Shown here piece after piece: positions 44,342-55,358 of a stretch of 64,000 nt of DNA. Each line of letters begins with the position of its first letter. The stretch's first letter is position 1. Both the position numbers and the translations under genes were made by a program. Origin of the DNA: Physcomitrium patens (Eukaryota > Streptophyta > Bryopsida > Funariales > Funariaceae); assembly GCF_000002425.4 (NCBI RefSeq), contig NC_037260.1, positions 14,563,329 through 14,627,328 on the forward strand. The letters run 5' to 3'. Under the pieces are notes generated by a model. The model was not told the origin of the DNA. It made no database searches and saw only the letters and a list, made by a program, of their open reading frames with translations.

Positions 44342-45745
44342 CTAGTCTTGAATCTCTACCCTTAATTGAGCTATTAAATCTTCATTATACGCTCTCAATT
44401 CTCGAACCTGAACTTCCAATTGGAGTATTCTCGCATCTTTAGCTTCCAGTTGTTGCTGTTGTTGTTACAATTTCTCCTCCAATTTTCCAATTCTTACTCT
44501 CGTTGAAGTAATACTAACTAACCAATACTGACTAAATCACTCTCCAATTTCATTACTATTTCCTTCAAAATAATAATTTCTTCTTGTAGCTCATGTATTT
44601 TGTTTCGATATTGGTCACCCAATTATTTCTTTTCAAGCTCCAATGCTTCTTTCTTCTCTTGTTCCATCTTCAATTAAGCGTTCATCTTCTCTTGTTGAAA
44701 TCTATATAATTTGTGAGTTTGTAGTAATTCTTGCCTTTGATTTTCTAGGATATGCTGAATCCTCTATTTCACCTATGGCCAGTTTTCTACTCTCTCATCC
44801 AATTCATGCTTCACTTGCATCTTGAATTCTGATTCTATCTTGATGACTTATTTCTGTTCCCTAATTTTATAATTTTGCTCTAATATTATTTTCTTGTTCG
44901 CTTTTACTTGCCTTTTTAAGCTACCCTCATCTTTGAGCTTACTCACCGTAAGTTGCAGCTAGAAAATTTGACCCAATATAACTTTCTTAAGATTCCACCC
45001 TTCCGTTATACCCCGTTGAAATCCTAATTGGTTACTTTCTCTTGGAACTGATATTGGTGTCGTCATCTCTATTGTCGACCAAATTTGAATTTACTCTGGT
45101 GTAGATATTGGTCTTGCTTCTCGTTCTGCCATTCTACTGGATTCTCTTACTTCATACACCATTATCCCTGGACTAACTATTCTCGTTTGTAAACTTGGAA
45201 CTACTAATTGAGATTCCTGTTTCAATGTATACTCAATTACTGAGTTTACATAATTGGAACATAATAGTAAAGCAAACTATCAGGTCTTCCATTTAGTTCC
45301 TATTTCTGCATGTATTCTTATAGCCACATAAGCTGCCCAATTGAATACCATGCCTTTCACTGTTCCTATCGCAAAAAATAGTAATTGCTTTGCCATGTAA
45401 GGGGTATGCCGATTCAATGCTAACCACTTCTGAACAAACCGCATCTATTCCATAAATTTGGACGTAAGTGGCTCCTGTACCTTCCATCCTTGATTTTGCT
45501 TGAGAGATGATATTCCTCTTTTGAAGTAGCTTCCTAGCCTGAAGTCATTTGATGTGTCTCCTTCCACCTCAAGCTCTTCGGTTGGTAAATGCAAGACCTT
45601 GTATAAGATATTCTCATCTATCCCAATCAAGACTCCTCTTACTACACTCGAACCATCATTTGGATCATAATTTTCTATATATTCCACCAATGCTCTATAT
45701 CAATTGGTGGTAGTTTATCCGATCTTCGCAAAAACGTAAATAACT
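44342..45745 (-). pseudogene. G additional ORF 3' of pol
   Basis: Sense ORF between integrase and 3' LTR, about 450 codons with stops and shifts. N-terminal part: RRSDKLPPIDIEHW, VEYIENYDPNDGSSVVRG, HLPTEELEVEGDTSNDFRLG, SYFKRGISSLKQNQGW, then ME-TAG-MRFVQKWLALNRHTPYM (Trp to stop), GMVFNWAAYVAIRIHAEIG. C-terminal half is glutamine- and leucine-rich coiled coil (KIHELQEEIIILKEIVMKLE, LQLEVQVRELRAYNEDLIA). P has only the C-terminal type. I know the pattern from unannotated plant retroelement proteins but can name no function; a structural or nucleic-acid-binding role is only a guess. Confidence 0.62.
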
Positions 45746-46252
45746 GTACATTTTAAAAATCTTTTTGCCTTTTCAATGATCAACAGATATCTAACTTCAT
45801 CGGTTTTATGTTGGTGATAACTACAAGAGATGGCGATTCCAGATCATACTTAGACCTCACATTGTGGCGACTTTCCAATCGTTTCGATGCTCTCTTTGTT
45901 CTTTCCACCGACATTGTGAAAATCAAACTCTCAATACTTCCTCGCGCTAACACTATTGCTGATTACTGTCGTAAAGCTTACAGTTCAAAGTATAATGACT
46001 GAAATTTGTAACAATAAAACCTTCTATAAGTGCCTTACTCTTAACTGCTTACTCGAGGTCCAAATTAAAAATATCTAATCCAGTGTACCTTAATCTCACG
46101 TTTAATCAAGAATGTCTAATTTCTTGACTAGTCAATTTCAATACACAAAACTAATCATCAATTATTTCTTAGCTATCATAACTTTTTTAATCCTGTCAAG
46201 TAATCATTGTTACGAAGATTCCCTCCCATCACTAAATAAATGCATCTCGAGT
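45746..46252. other. G spacer between integrase and extra ORF
   Basis: About 500 bp. Weak, interrupted minus-strand coding cannot be excluded near 45780-46010, but no motif is recognisable. The plus-strand open frame at 45808-46002 is antisense and unsupported. Confidence 0.4.
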
Positions 46253-47310
46253 TTATATATAATACAGATATAACCGGTTCCCATTAATGCATGTTGTGAA
46301 GTGGGTTCTCAAAAAATCTTCCAATTGAACTGAATCATTAGGAAAATCTTCCACCACCCAATATGGCCTATGCCATTGTACTTGAAATTTATCTGGAAAG
46401 TTGTTTAAGCGGCTATCATAAAGTAGCACGAGATCATTGGGCATAAAATATTTTGGTCGTAACTTACTGTCGTAATAACTCTTTTTGTGGCGCTATGTAG
46501 CTTCCATGATCAAGAGAGCTGTAGTCCTAGCTTCATCCAATTTCTCCAATTCGACTAACCTATATTGAAGAGATTCTTTGTCTCCTATATGTTCGTCCGA
46601 CATAATTTGTAAACTTTGGACCTCCAATTCAATTGGTAGAATTATCCCCTCATTGTATACCAATTGAAATAGGGTAGAATTGGTAGTTACTTTATATGCA
46701 GTATGGTACGCCTATAAAGCTAGAAATAATTTAGTGTCCCAATCGGTTCTCGATCCTGAAATAGTCTTTGTTAAGATCTTATATAGGATACCATTGATCT
46801 TTTGTATCTGTCTATTGGCTTGTAGATGATAAGGTGTAGTTTTGCGGTGCTTGATCTCATACTTCGCTGTTAATGCTTCAATTGTTGCATTAATAAAATG
46901 TGTTCCATGATCACTAACCAATTCTTTCAAACAACCAAAACAAGTGATAATATTCTCATATAAAAATGTTGCCATGGTATTGGCATTATCAGTTTTCGTT
47001 GCCAGGGCATCCGCCTATTTGGTGACATAATCAGTGGCTACTAGAATATAACATTTATGTCCATTTCAAGAGGCAAGTAGAATGGGTCCTACAAAGTCAA
47101 TACCCCATTTTTCGAATGGTACCTGTGCCAAAATTGGTACCAATGGCATTGCAGAAGTTCTAGTAGAGCAATCAATTCGTTAGCAAGGATCACAACAACA
47201 AACATATTGGTGTACATCTGAAAACATTGTTGGCCACTAATATCCAGCCATTAAAGCCTTACGTGCAGTGCTATCACCCGCAAAATATCCTCCACAACTA
47301 TCCAAAATCC
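46253..47310 (-). pseudogene. G integrase
   Basis: Zinc-finger part SCGGYFAG, ALMAGYWWPTMF, CCCDPC, core with VDFVGPILLAS (Asp), ELVSDHGTHFINATIEALT (Asp, with G for R changes: SDHG), PYHLQANRQIQKINGILYK where the Glu is Gln, SGSRTDWDTKLFLAL and C-terminal MPNDLVLLYDSRL, VQLEDFLRTHF. Interrupted at its zinc finger by a solo LTR at 47311. No chromodomain. Confidence 0.83.
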
Positions 47311-48410
47311 AAAGAACACCAAAATACTTGATAAGGTGTTATAAAAAACTTATATTTCCTTATGAGGAATTTTTCCCGAAGTTCAACAGCTCATAACTTA
47401 CGATCTAACCATCTAAACAACTCCAAATTTTACATGGAGTACTGATATATCTTTAGCAACTACCACACCAAAATCCAACCGTAAATTCGTCTTGGATCTT
47501 GTGATATCTTGAAAACCCTAACTGTAGCTTCAAACCCTAGCTTTTTTACACCCGTGTACAACTTCCTTCATATCTCACAAAGTAATTATTCAAATACTAT
47601 GAAACTTTGATCTAAAGCTTCTTAACCCAATTACACACACTTGTGGAAATTTTGAGCCAAAAATTCGTCCAGAAACTCAAGATATGGCTTCACCCATAAC
47701 TAGCAACAAAACGATATACTTACTGCCTTCAAATTACAAGTGCTTTCTTCAACGCCTCATAACTCCTTCACCTAATCTTAGAATTCACTATACAGTAAGT
47801 AGAATGTGTAGCCGAGAAAATGCTCCCTCCAAATCTAGTCGCCGATCTTCCGTTGCTCTCCGTATTTGTATGTGATGCTCAAAAGAAGTGACAGTAGGTA
47901 CAAAATTGACACCTTATCTTTGAACATTCATATCTTTTCCATAAAAACTCGAAATCACACAAAATCTTCACCCAAATTATACCCAAAATCTTAAACCTTC
48001 TGACCCTAGCCTCAAAAGCTCGAATGGCCTCGAAAGAGGAACCCTAATTCCTAATATGGCCTCGGGCAGCCTCCTCAAAGCCCATTGGGCATGGTATTCG
48101 ACCAATAGGGATGAAGTTCTTCACCCCTTGCCTTCATCCAACCATGCCTTACTTTCATCCTTCCCAATAAGCCTCCTTCTAGTTATATTTTCATTTTTTT
48201 AATTCCTCCCTTTCCTTAATCTTTATACTAACTATCTAAATCCTATATAATATAAACTCTATAATCAAACTAGATTAACTTCCAAATAATTTTTCTTATT
48301 TCAATTCATTTTAAATTAACATACTAACTATTCTAACTCACATTAAGACTTATAAACATATTACATGTTTTCACTAATTTTTACATACTGTAAGTAATTA
48401 CAGTACGACA
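47311..48410 (-). repeat. Solo LTR of the E/F family at G's deletion point
   Basis: Minus-orientation start TGTCGTACTGTAATTAC (plus end 48410), matching the E2 LTR start TGTCAAAATATAATTTC. Shares the CCAATAGGGATGAAG, CCTAATTCCTAATATGGCC and GACAGTAGGT segments with the copies at 38.1 kb and 55.4 kb. The left end (near 47311) is approximate. It separates G integrase from the last 129 bp of G's 5' LTR. Confidence 0.75.
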
Positions 48411-48539
48411 ACGGATGATAACTACTTTTCTTAACTATTCATCCATTCTACCTACTAAACCACCTTTTCAGTAGTTATCTATTCTTGTTTACACTATACA
48501 CTAGATATCTATATTTTGAAAATAACTACTTATTCTACA
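48411..48539 (-). repeat. G 5' LTR remnant
   Basis: Matches 44051-44180 (GGATGATAA...TACTTTTCTT, TTATTCTACA end). Only the outer ~129 bp remain; E1 gag resumes at 48540. Confidence 0.8.
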
Positions 48540-49461
48540 ATCTTGAAGAATTGATCAAAGGCATACAAGATTTGAGCGTAGAAATGACTGAGTTGAAGAA
48601 ATCTCAGATAAAAAATTCATCAAAGATAATGGAAGGTTCAAAGGAATTTATAAAGAGATGTATGTTGTATGACAATCCAAACTACAAACATGGTGAGTGT
48701 CACAGCTATAAGAGTGAAATCAAAGATGGCATTGTATGTTTCAAAAAAGGTAGGATATGACTCAATAGATCATATGAGCCTTTAAAGACTAATTTTGAAA
48801 AAAGTGGCATGAGAAAATTGGCGGAAGAAAAAATATCAAAGAATAATACCATACAATGAAAAGGAGCTGAGTCTTATTCTATTATAGTTGAACAAAAAGA
48901 AATTAAGGCTATTTCTTTATCAACTACAAAAGTTATGATCAAGGAAGTTGAAGCTATCAAAAAAATAATTGGATGGAATGTTTTAATTGATGCTATTAAT
49001 ATTAAAGTATCTTTATGTAGAGTCAAATATGATGATGATTTACATGATACTATAGTTGAAGAAAAAAGAAATTGAGCTATTTTTGAAGGTGATGTTGCTG
49101 AGTGTACAAGCAAGAGGAGGTCTTTAAAAAACAAAGAAGCTTATGAAAAGCAAAAACCAGAGAAGGTGCCTTCTTCTATCTATCTTGGAGATATACCATT
49201 ATCAAAAGAGTGGTAGAAGAAGGGCAAAGAGAAGAGAAGGATGATACATGGAAATCCAAAATTGAAGCTACTATGGTAGAGGCATTGAATACTGACACAA
49301 TTAAAGAAGAAGAAAAAGAAGAAGAAATTTGCCAAGTATTAACTTTCATATGCAATCTTATAATTAATGATGGTCATAAAGAGGAATAAAAAATTGACTC
49401 TAATAAGGTTGAAGAAGACATAAAATATGTTTGTAAGATTTTGAAGAAGTTCAACTTAATT
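48540..49461 (+). pseudogene. E1 gag, 3' fragment
   Basis: LEELIKGIQDLSVEMTELKK (coiled), zinc knuckle CMLYDNPNYKHGECHSYK with the second Cys replaced by Tyr, IKDGIVCFKKGRI, VEAIKKIIGWNVLIDAINIK, KRRSLKNKEAYEK, then acidic EEEKEEEICQ. Several stops. Continues the 42937-43398 segment; passes directly into LTR sequence at about 49462, so pol is deleted. Confidence 0.8.
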
Positions 49462-50091
49462 AAGACATATAATATGTTTGTAAGTCTTGATATAGATTAG
49501 AGTGGTTAATAAATAAATTTAAATAAAATTGATATAAAAAAATTTATTTAGAGATTTATTTATTTTGATTATAGTATTTATATTATGTAGAATTTATATA
49601 TCTAGTATAAAACTTAAGGGAAGGTTGGAGTTTAAAGATGAAAGTCTAAACTATTAAGAGGCTTATTGGAAGGGATGAAAGCAAGGCATGGTTGGATGAA
49701 GGCAACGAATGGAGATCTTTATTCCTATTGATCAAAGGCCATATCCAATGGACTTCAAGGAGGCTATCCGAGGCCTTATTAAGAATTAGAGTTTTTTTTT
49801 TGAATTCATTCGAGCTTTGGAGGCTTGGATCAATAAGTTCAAAATTTTGGATATAATTTGGACGAAGAATTTGTATGATTTTGAGTTTTTGTGAAAGAGA
49901 TATAGATGTTCAAAGTTAAGATGTCAAATTTGTACCTACTTTCACTCTTTGAAGCATAACACGTGCGTACGGAGAGCAATAAAAGATCAGTAACTAGAAG
50001 AGAAGAAAATACTTTCTTGACTACACTTTACATATATTGTTTGACAAATTTTAAGTCTAAATAAAGGAGTTATAGGGCATTGAAGACAACA
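49462..50091 (+). repeat. E-family LTR, truncated both ends
   Basis: About 630 bp collinear with 55395-56030 (estimated mid-90s per cent identity): TTAATTAAGACATATAATATG start and GAAGACAACACAT end. The first ~35 bp of the LTR and its last ~450 bp are missing, so the junctions to gag on both sides are deletion joins. Confidence 0.85.
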
Positions 50092-51090
50092 CATGTTAAG
50101 AATGGTACTCTTGAAGGATTGATCAAGGGCATACAAGATTTGAAGGTAGAAATGACTGAGTTAAAGAAATCCTAGATAGCAAATTCATCAAAGATAATTG
50201 AAGGCTCAAAGGAATTTGTAGAGAGATGTATGTGGTGTGACAATCCAAACGACAAGTGTGGTGAATGTGACAGCTATAAAGGTACAATCAAGGATAGTAT
50301 TGTATATTTCAAAGAGGGCAAGATAAGACTCATAGGGTCAAATGAGCCTTTAAAGACTAATTTTGAGAAGGGTGGTATAAAAAAATTGGTGGAAGAGTAA
50401 ATATCAAAGAATAATGCTATATAAGGAGAATAAGCTAAGTCTTACTCTATTACACTTGAACAAAAAGTTGTTAAGGCTAGTTCCTTATTAACTACAAAAG
50501 TCATGATCAAGGGAGCTGAAGTTATCAAAAAAATGATTGGGTGGAATGATACAATTGATGCTATTAGTATTAAAGCATATTTTTGTGGGAACAAACATAA
50601 TGATGATTTACATAATACCATGGTTGAAAAAAAAAGAGGTAGAGTTATTTGTGAAGAAGATGTTATTGAGCCTAAAAATAAAAAGAGATCTCTAAAAAAC
50701 AAAGAAGCTTTTAAGGAGAAAAAATCAGAGAAAATGCCTTCTTCTACTCATCTTAGTGGTGCACCATTACCAAAAGAGTGGTGGGAGAAGAGCAAAGAGA
50801 AAGAAAAAGATGATGCAAGCAAATCTAAAGGTAAAAATCTTAGTTATAAGCTTCAATCTGATATTAAAACATCTATAGATATGAAGAATATTTTAGAGGA
50901 GAAGATCTTAGATGCAAAAATTGAATTCATTCTAAGAGAGGCTTTTGGTATAGCTAAAAAAGTTTTCCATGAATTGATCATCAATGTGATAAAGAAGAAG
51001 AGACAAATGATAGCTAAAGCTATTATGGTAGAGGCATTGGATACTCAAGTAACTATGGATGAAGAAGAAGAGATAGGATAGGTATTTGCA
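50092..51090 (+). pseudogene. E2 gag
   Basis: TLEGLIKGIQDLKVEMTELKK, zinc knuckle CMWCDNPNDKCGECDSYK near 50230-50285 (CX2C...H replaced by C at the His position), VIKKMIGWNDTIDAISIKAYF, KKRGRVICEEDVIEPKNKKR, KNLSYKLQSDIKTSIDMKN and EFILREAFGIAKKVFHELII. The 192-codon stretch from 50503 is the best preserved. The last parts align with Elem1 LKEVLGIAKKEFYDVIID. Confidence 0.83.
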
Positions 51091-51099
51091 TAATTTACA

Positions 51100-51782
51100 A
51101 TGCCAAAAGCTAAAATTAAGGTTGATATGGGAGATGAGGCTTTAATTAAATATAAAGAGGCTATAGAAGATCATCAAATGAAATGTGCATCTATGAGATT
51201 TACTGAGATAAAGAAGAATGCACAAGAAACATGTATGAAAACTTGTTCTAAATGTGATAATGATGGAATGGAAAGTAGTAGCTATTAAGTTCTTTATTGA
51301 GCTAGAGCTACTATGGAGACATATGTGAGGTTGGGAAATTCTAAAGATCCAATTTTGGCCTTAGTTGATCATGGATCTGAAATCAATATCATGTCAAGGC
51401 AGATATATGAGAAAAATAAGTGGCCAGTTGATATCAATCATGGTTGGGTAGTTAGAGCTGCAAACAACCAACAAGATGATTTATATAGAGCTTATCCACA
51501 TCTCAGGATTAAGATTAGAGATGTGGAAGTGGAACAAAATTTCTTCATGTAAAACTCTACTATATATCTGGTAATACTTGGTCAACCCTATATTATAGCT
51601 ACTAAAATGGAAACTAGAGTCTTCGATGATGGTTCACATTATTCCAAAATTTATAGTTGGGATGGAAGAAAAGCTTTGCAATTTATTACTATGAAACCTA
51701 TCCATGAGAGGCATAGAGAATAATTAAGAGGAATGGCTTTGGAGCTAAAAAATAACTTTGTAGATTTCTAGAAAGCACTTTT
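51100..51782 (+). pseudogene. E2 aspartic protease
   Basis: ILALVDHGSEINIMSRQIYEKNKWP carries the DHG triplet, followed by HGWVVRAANNQQDDLYRAYP, LRIKIRDVEVEQNFF, VILGQPYIIATKMETRVFDDGS and HERHRE. Stops at 51096, 51288, 51550, 51721 and two at the end (VDF-TAG, ALL-TAG). The terminal TAG at 51784-51786 stands where Elem1 and Elem2 have EVPL-stop, and RT continues in the -1 frame, as there. Confidence 0.82.
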
Positions 51783-53374
51783 ATAGAATGGAGATACATG
51801 GGTACAAATAAGTCATCTGCAAATTCCATTGTAGATAATTTGAGTTTTAGATTTTTAAACTTGACTAATAATGAATTTGTGAGTATTCAAAAGATTAAAG
51901 ATTTAGATTCTGTACATAGAAGAAAGGTGAAGAAACAAGAGAAAAACTTAAAAAGAGTGGATTACGTTTCTAGTGATGAAGCCATAGTTGAAATAGTAGA
52001 AAAAATAGGTTGAGAAGATGATTTGATAAAGGTTCTCAAAAATTTATCTATAAGCATAGATTGAAATACTATAGTAGAAATATATTCAAGAGAGACTTAT
52101 GAAGAATTAGAAAAGATAGTAGCAATTGGTGAACTTGCTACAAGCTATGGATTGAAACATGAGGCTAAAGTATAAACTAAATATAAAATTGTGGCAGGAA
52201 AGGTAAAGCCTATAGCTACCTAATTACCTATTGATACTATAGAATATATCAAGCAAGCAATTAAGGAGCCAAGTCTAAGAAAAGGACGTGAAATTAGACA
52301 TCAATTTACTTAAGAATCATTAACTAAATTGAAGATTGGAAGGGGTGATTTCTTGACATCAATGAAGAAAATTATATTTCAAAAAATGCTTATTATGCAT
52401 GGTAAGATATTTGCCTTAACTCTTGATGAAATTAGATGTGTAGATCTTAATATTATAGTACCTATGGTAATCTTTACCGTGCCACATGTTCCATGGGATT
52501 TAAAGCCTATAGCTGTGCCTAGAGCTTTATTTCCAAAATTAATAAAACTATTAAAGGAGAACATGAAGATGGGTATTTTAGAACCTTCAATTGCTCCCTA
52601 TTCTAATAGATGGTTCGTAGTATCGAAGAAGTTAGGAACATTAAGATTTATTCAAGATATGCAACCTGTAAATAGAATAATGATTCGAAACATAGAATCA
52701 AGTCTTCTAGTAGATGAAGTGGCTGAACAATTTGCAAGTCATGCCATCTATTCTATTGGAGACTTATATTTTGGGTATGACCAATTTCAATTAGCTAAAG
52801 AGAGTAGGGACTTAACTACGATGAAGACTCTTTTGGATTTAATGAAGATGTGTACCTTATCTCAAGGTGCCACCAACTCAGTGGCTCATATGTAAAATGC
52901 TATGAACCAAATATTGAAAGAATTTATTCTTGAAAAAACCATACCATTTTTGGATGATATACCTATAAAAGAAGATAAAGAAGAAGACAAGGATGAGACT
53001 ATGGAGGGTGAAGGTTGTAGAAATTTTGTTAAGAGGTATATTCGAGATGTGGCTCAAATATTAGAGAAATTGGAGTCAGTTAATGTCATGTTATCTTTGG
53101 AAAAATTAAGCTTTGGAGTTGATGAGTTTCTAGTGGTGGGACACATGTATGGCAAGTATGGTAGGAAATCAAATCCTGATAAAATTGATGCTACATCTAG
53201 AATGAAGGCTTGTAAAAATGTTACAAAAGCCAGAAGGTTTTTAGTAGCATGTGTATTCTATCACATTTCAGTGCCTCACTTTGCCCATATCTCAGAGCCA
53301 CTATATAAGTTATTAAAGAAGAGTGAAAGATTTTTTTGAGAAGAAGAACAAAAAGTAACTATAAAAAACCTAAA
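51783..53374 (+). pseudogene. E2 reverse transcriptase
   Basis: RYMGTNKSSANSIVDNLSF matches the start of Elem1 RT frame. Then RCVDLNIIVPMVIFTVPHVP, PRALFPKLIKLLKENMKMG, RWFVVSKKLGTLRFIQDMQPV, YSIGDLYFGYDQFQLAKES (Asp), LSQGATNSVAHM, a stop, IPFLDDIPIKEDKEED (FLDD box), FLVVGHMYGKYGRKSNPDK and FLVACVFYHISVPHFAH. A TGA near 53338 and a small deletion near 53374 change the frame before RNase H. Confidence 0.87.
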
Positions 53375-53990
53375 AGATGTTGGGTTTACCACTTGTACTT
53401 AGACAAGTAGATTATCAATGTAGAAGATCAATGGTTGTAATAGTGGATACAAGCCCTATAGCAATTAGATGGGCTATTGGACAAGATGATGTAGAATAGA
53501 AAAGATTTGCTATAAGATTTAGAGCCAGGATTCTTACAAAGAGGCAAAGGACTTATCCACAAGTTAAAAGAAAGCTTTGGGAAGTACTCACCGCTTTAAA
53601 GACTGAGAGGAATTATTTGATTGGAGCAAGTATGGTTTTGAAAATAGATTGTTTGCCATTACTTGGAATGATAATTAACTGTACTAGTCCAAATATTGCC
53701 ATGTTAAGATGGATAATCTACATAAGAACATTGAATCTTGTTTTAGTATATGTTACTGGCAAAGAAGACTTGGTAGCAGATATGTTGTCTAGAGCTAGAT
53801 ATACCTTTGAAGAGGAAATGATGGAACATGAAAGAAATGAAGATCAAGAAGAGAGTTGTTATGGAAATTCATTTGCTACTAGTAGAATGGATTTTAGTGA
53901 TAAGGTTCAAAAATTCTATGAAAGTTTGTATGAAGGTAGATTGAAGGATATTGAAATTTATTTAAGCACAATGAAGAAATAAGAAGAGTG
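53375..53990 (+). pseudogene. E2 RNase H
   Basis: LPLVLRQVDYQCRRSMVVIVDTSPIAIRWA (first Asp in VDTSP), then FAIRFRARIL, YPQVKRKLWEVLTALK (Glu), MVLKIDCLPLLGMIINC (Asp, Asn in Elem1/Elem2), YVTGKEDLVADMLSRARY (Asp). One TAG in DVE*KRF. All four acids survive, a useful reference for the lesions in Elem1/Elem2. Confidence 0.85.
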
Positions 53991-55314
53991 GAAGAATAAA
54001 ACCTTCAAAGATATTAGACATAAATCTTATGGTTATTTGCTTAGGGATGGATTCATGTAGAAGAGGCCAAAAAGAGGTGATAAAATCTTAATGAAGATAG
54101 TAAAAGATCTTAAAACTAAGTTAAAGGTTTTAAGAGAATATCATGATACACTTTAGGTACGGCATACAGGAGTTTGAGCCACATATACCAAAATCAAAGA
54201 AAGGTATTGGTGGAAGGATTAATACAAAGATGTAGAAGACTTTGTGACCTCATACACAAAGTGTCAACTACAATCTAAGGTTAGGTATAGAGATGGATTA
54301 CATCCTACTTATCCACCTTCAATACATTTTCAATGGATAATTGATTTTGTAGCTATACCATCAAGACTTTGGGATATGAAATATTTGGTTTTGGCAAGAG
54401 AAGAGCTATCAAATTATGTTGAAGGGAGGGCTTTGAGAATCAAGACTAAAAAAGTAGTATGCAAATTTATACTAGAAGACATCTTTAACAGATATGATAG
54501 CATTGGGAAGATGAAAGATGATAGAGGAGAATTGGATGTCGTTGAAGTAAGAAATTTTTTCAATAGGTATGGAGTTCAATTGAAGCTGACTACTTCTTAT
54601 AATCCTAAAGCCAATAGAAAGAGTGAGAGGGATCATCTTCTTATTATTTATGCATTTATTAAGGCATATAAAGGTAAGTCAATTCAATGGCCTAAACTGC
54701 CTCCATTTGCTTTATGGACTGTTAGAACTACTCAAAGTACTGTCACTAGTTATATGCTTATGGAATTAATGTTAGGACAAAAATCTATGATGCCAGTTGA
54801 AGAAACTTATCCTATATAGATGTTTTTATCTTCGAAAGATGATATAAATAGAGAAAGATTATTGGAGCTTTGAATTCAATAATTGGATAGGTTACCTGAA
54901 GACCTACAAATTGCAAGTGAGAGGTTAAAGGAAGTAAGATTGAAAAATAAAAAAAGATTTGATAAGACTCATAGGTTGAGACTTAAGCCTACAGAGATTA
55001 GAGATTGGATTCTAGTTTATGATAGCAGCCTTGAATATCAACATATTACTATAAAGAAATTTATAAAAAAATAGTTTGTATCATATGTGGTGGTTACAGT
55101 CCATGATAATGCTACATATACCTTACTTGAGTTAGATGGAGCTATCATAGGGATTCTAATAGCAAGGAAGAGGGTGAAGACTTTCAAGAGAAGAGATGGG
55201 TGGTTTCAAATAAAAGACCTTCAAGAATTCTTACCTGAATATTTGGACCAAGAAGATAAAGAAGAAGAGCCTATGAGTGATTCAAAGAAATCTCAAGAGG
55301 ATGAAGAGGAGTAA
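53991..55314 (+). pseudogene. E2 integrase
   Basis: SYGYLLRDGFM-stop-KRPKRG, EYHDTL, KERYWWKD, TKCQLQS (one zinc Cys lost), core WIIDFVAIPSRLWDMKY (Asp), MKDDRGELDVVEVRN (Asp), NPKANRKSERDHLLI (Glu kept), LPPFALWTVRTTQSTVT, C-terminal RFDKTHRLRLKPTEI, WILVYDSSLEYQH, VVTVHDNATYTLLELDG and an acidic tail. Integrase and RNase H share one frame here, unlike in Elem1/Elem2. Confidence 0.87.
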
Positions 55315-55342
55315 CATGTGGTACATACTAGAGGATGTGCAG

Positions 55343-55358
55343 GTTTGGAGGAGGTCGG
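55343..55358 (+). promoter_or_regulatory. E2 polypurine tract
   Basis: GTTTGGAGGAGGTCGG directly before the TGTCAAAATAT start of the LTR at 55359. F has the similar GTTTGGAAGGAATAGA in the same place. Confidence 0.75.

Larger units (their letters stand above)
43404..48539 (-). mobile_element. G: Ty3/gypsy element with extra 3' ORF, internally deleted
   Basis: Flanked by GTCTT (43399-43403) and ATCTT (48540-48544), a one-mismatch target duplication in E1 gag. Minus-strand order: remnant 5' LTR 48411-48539, solo LTR, integrase, extra ORF, polypurine tract, 3' LTR 43404-44180. Gag, protease, RT and RNase H are absent. Same lineage as P. Confidence 0.82.

Noticed and set aside
44342-45745. Envelope gene
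   Set aside because: Position would fit, but there is no signal peptide, transmembrane helix or cleavage motif; kept as an additional ORF of unknown role.
45808-46002. 65-codon plus-strand frame
   Set aside because: Antisense to element G, no recognisable motif and no support from context.
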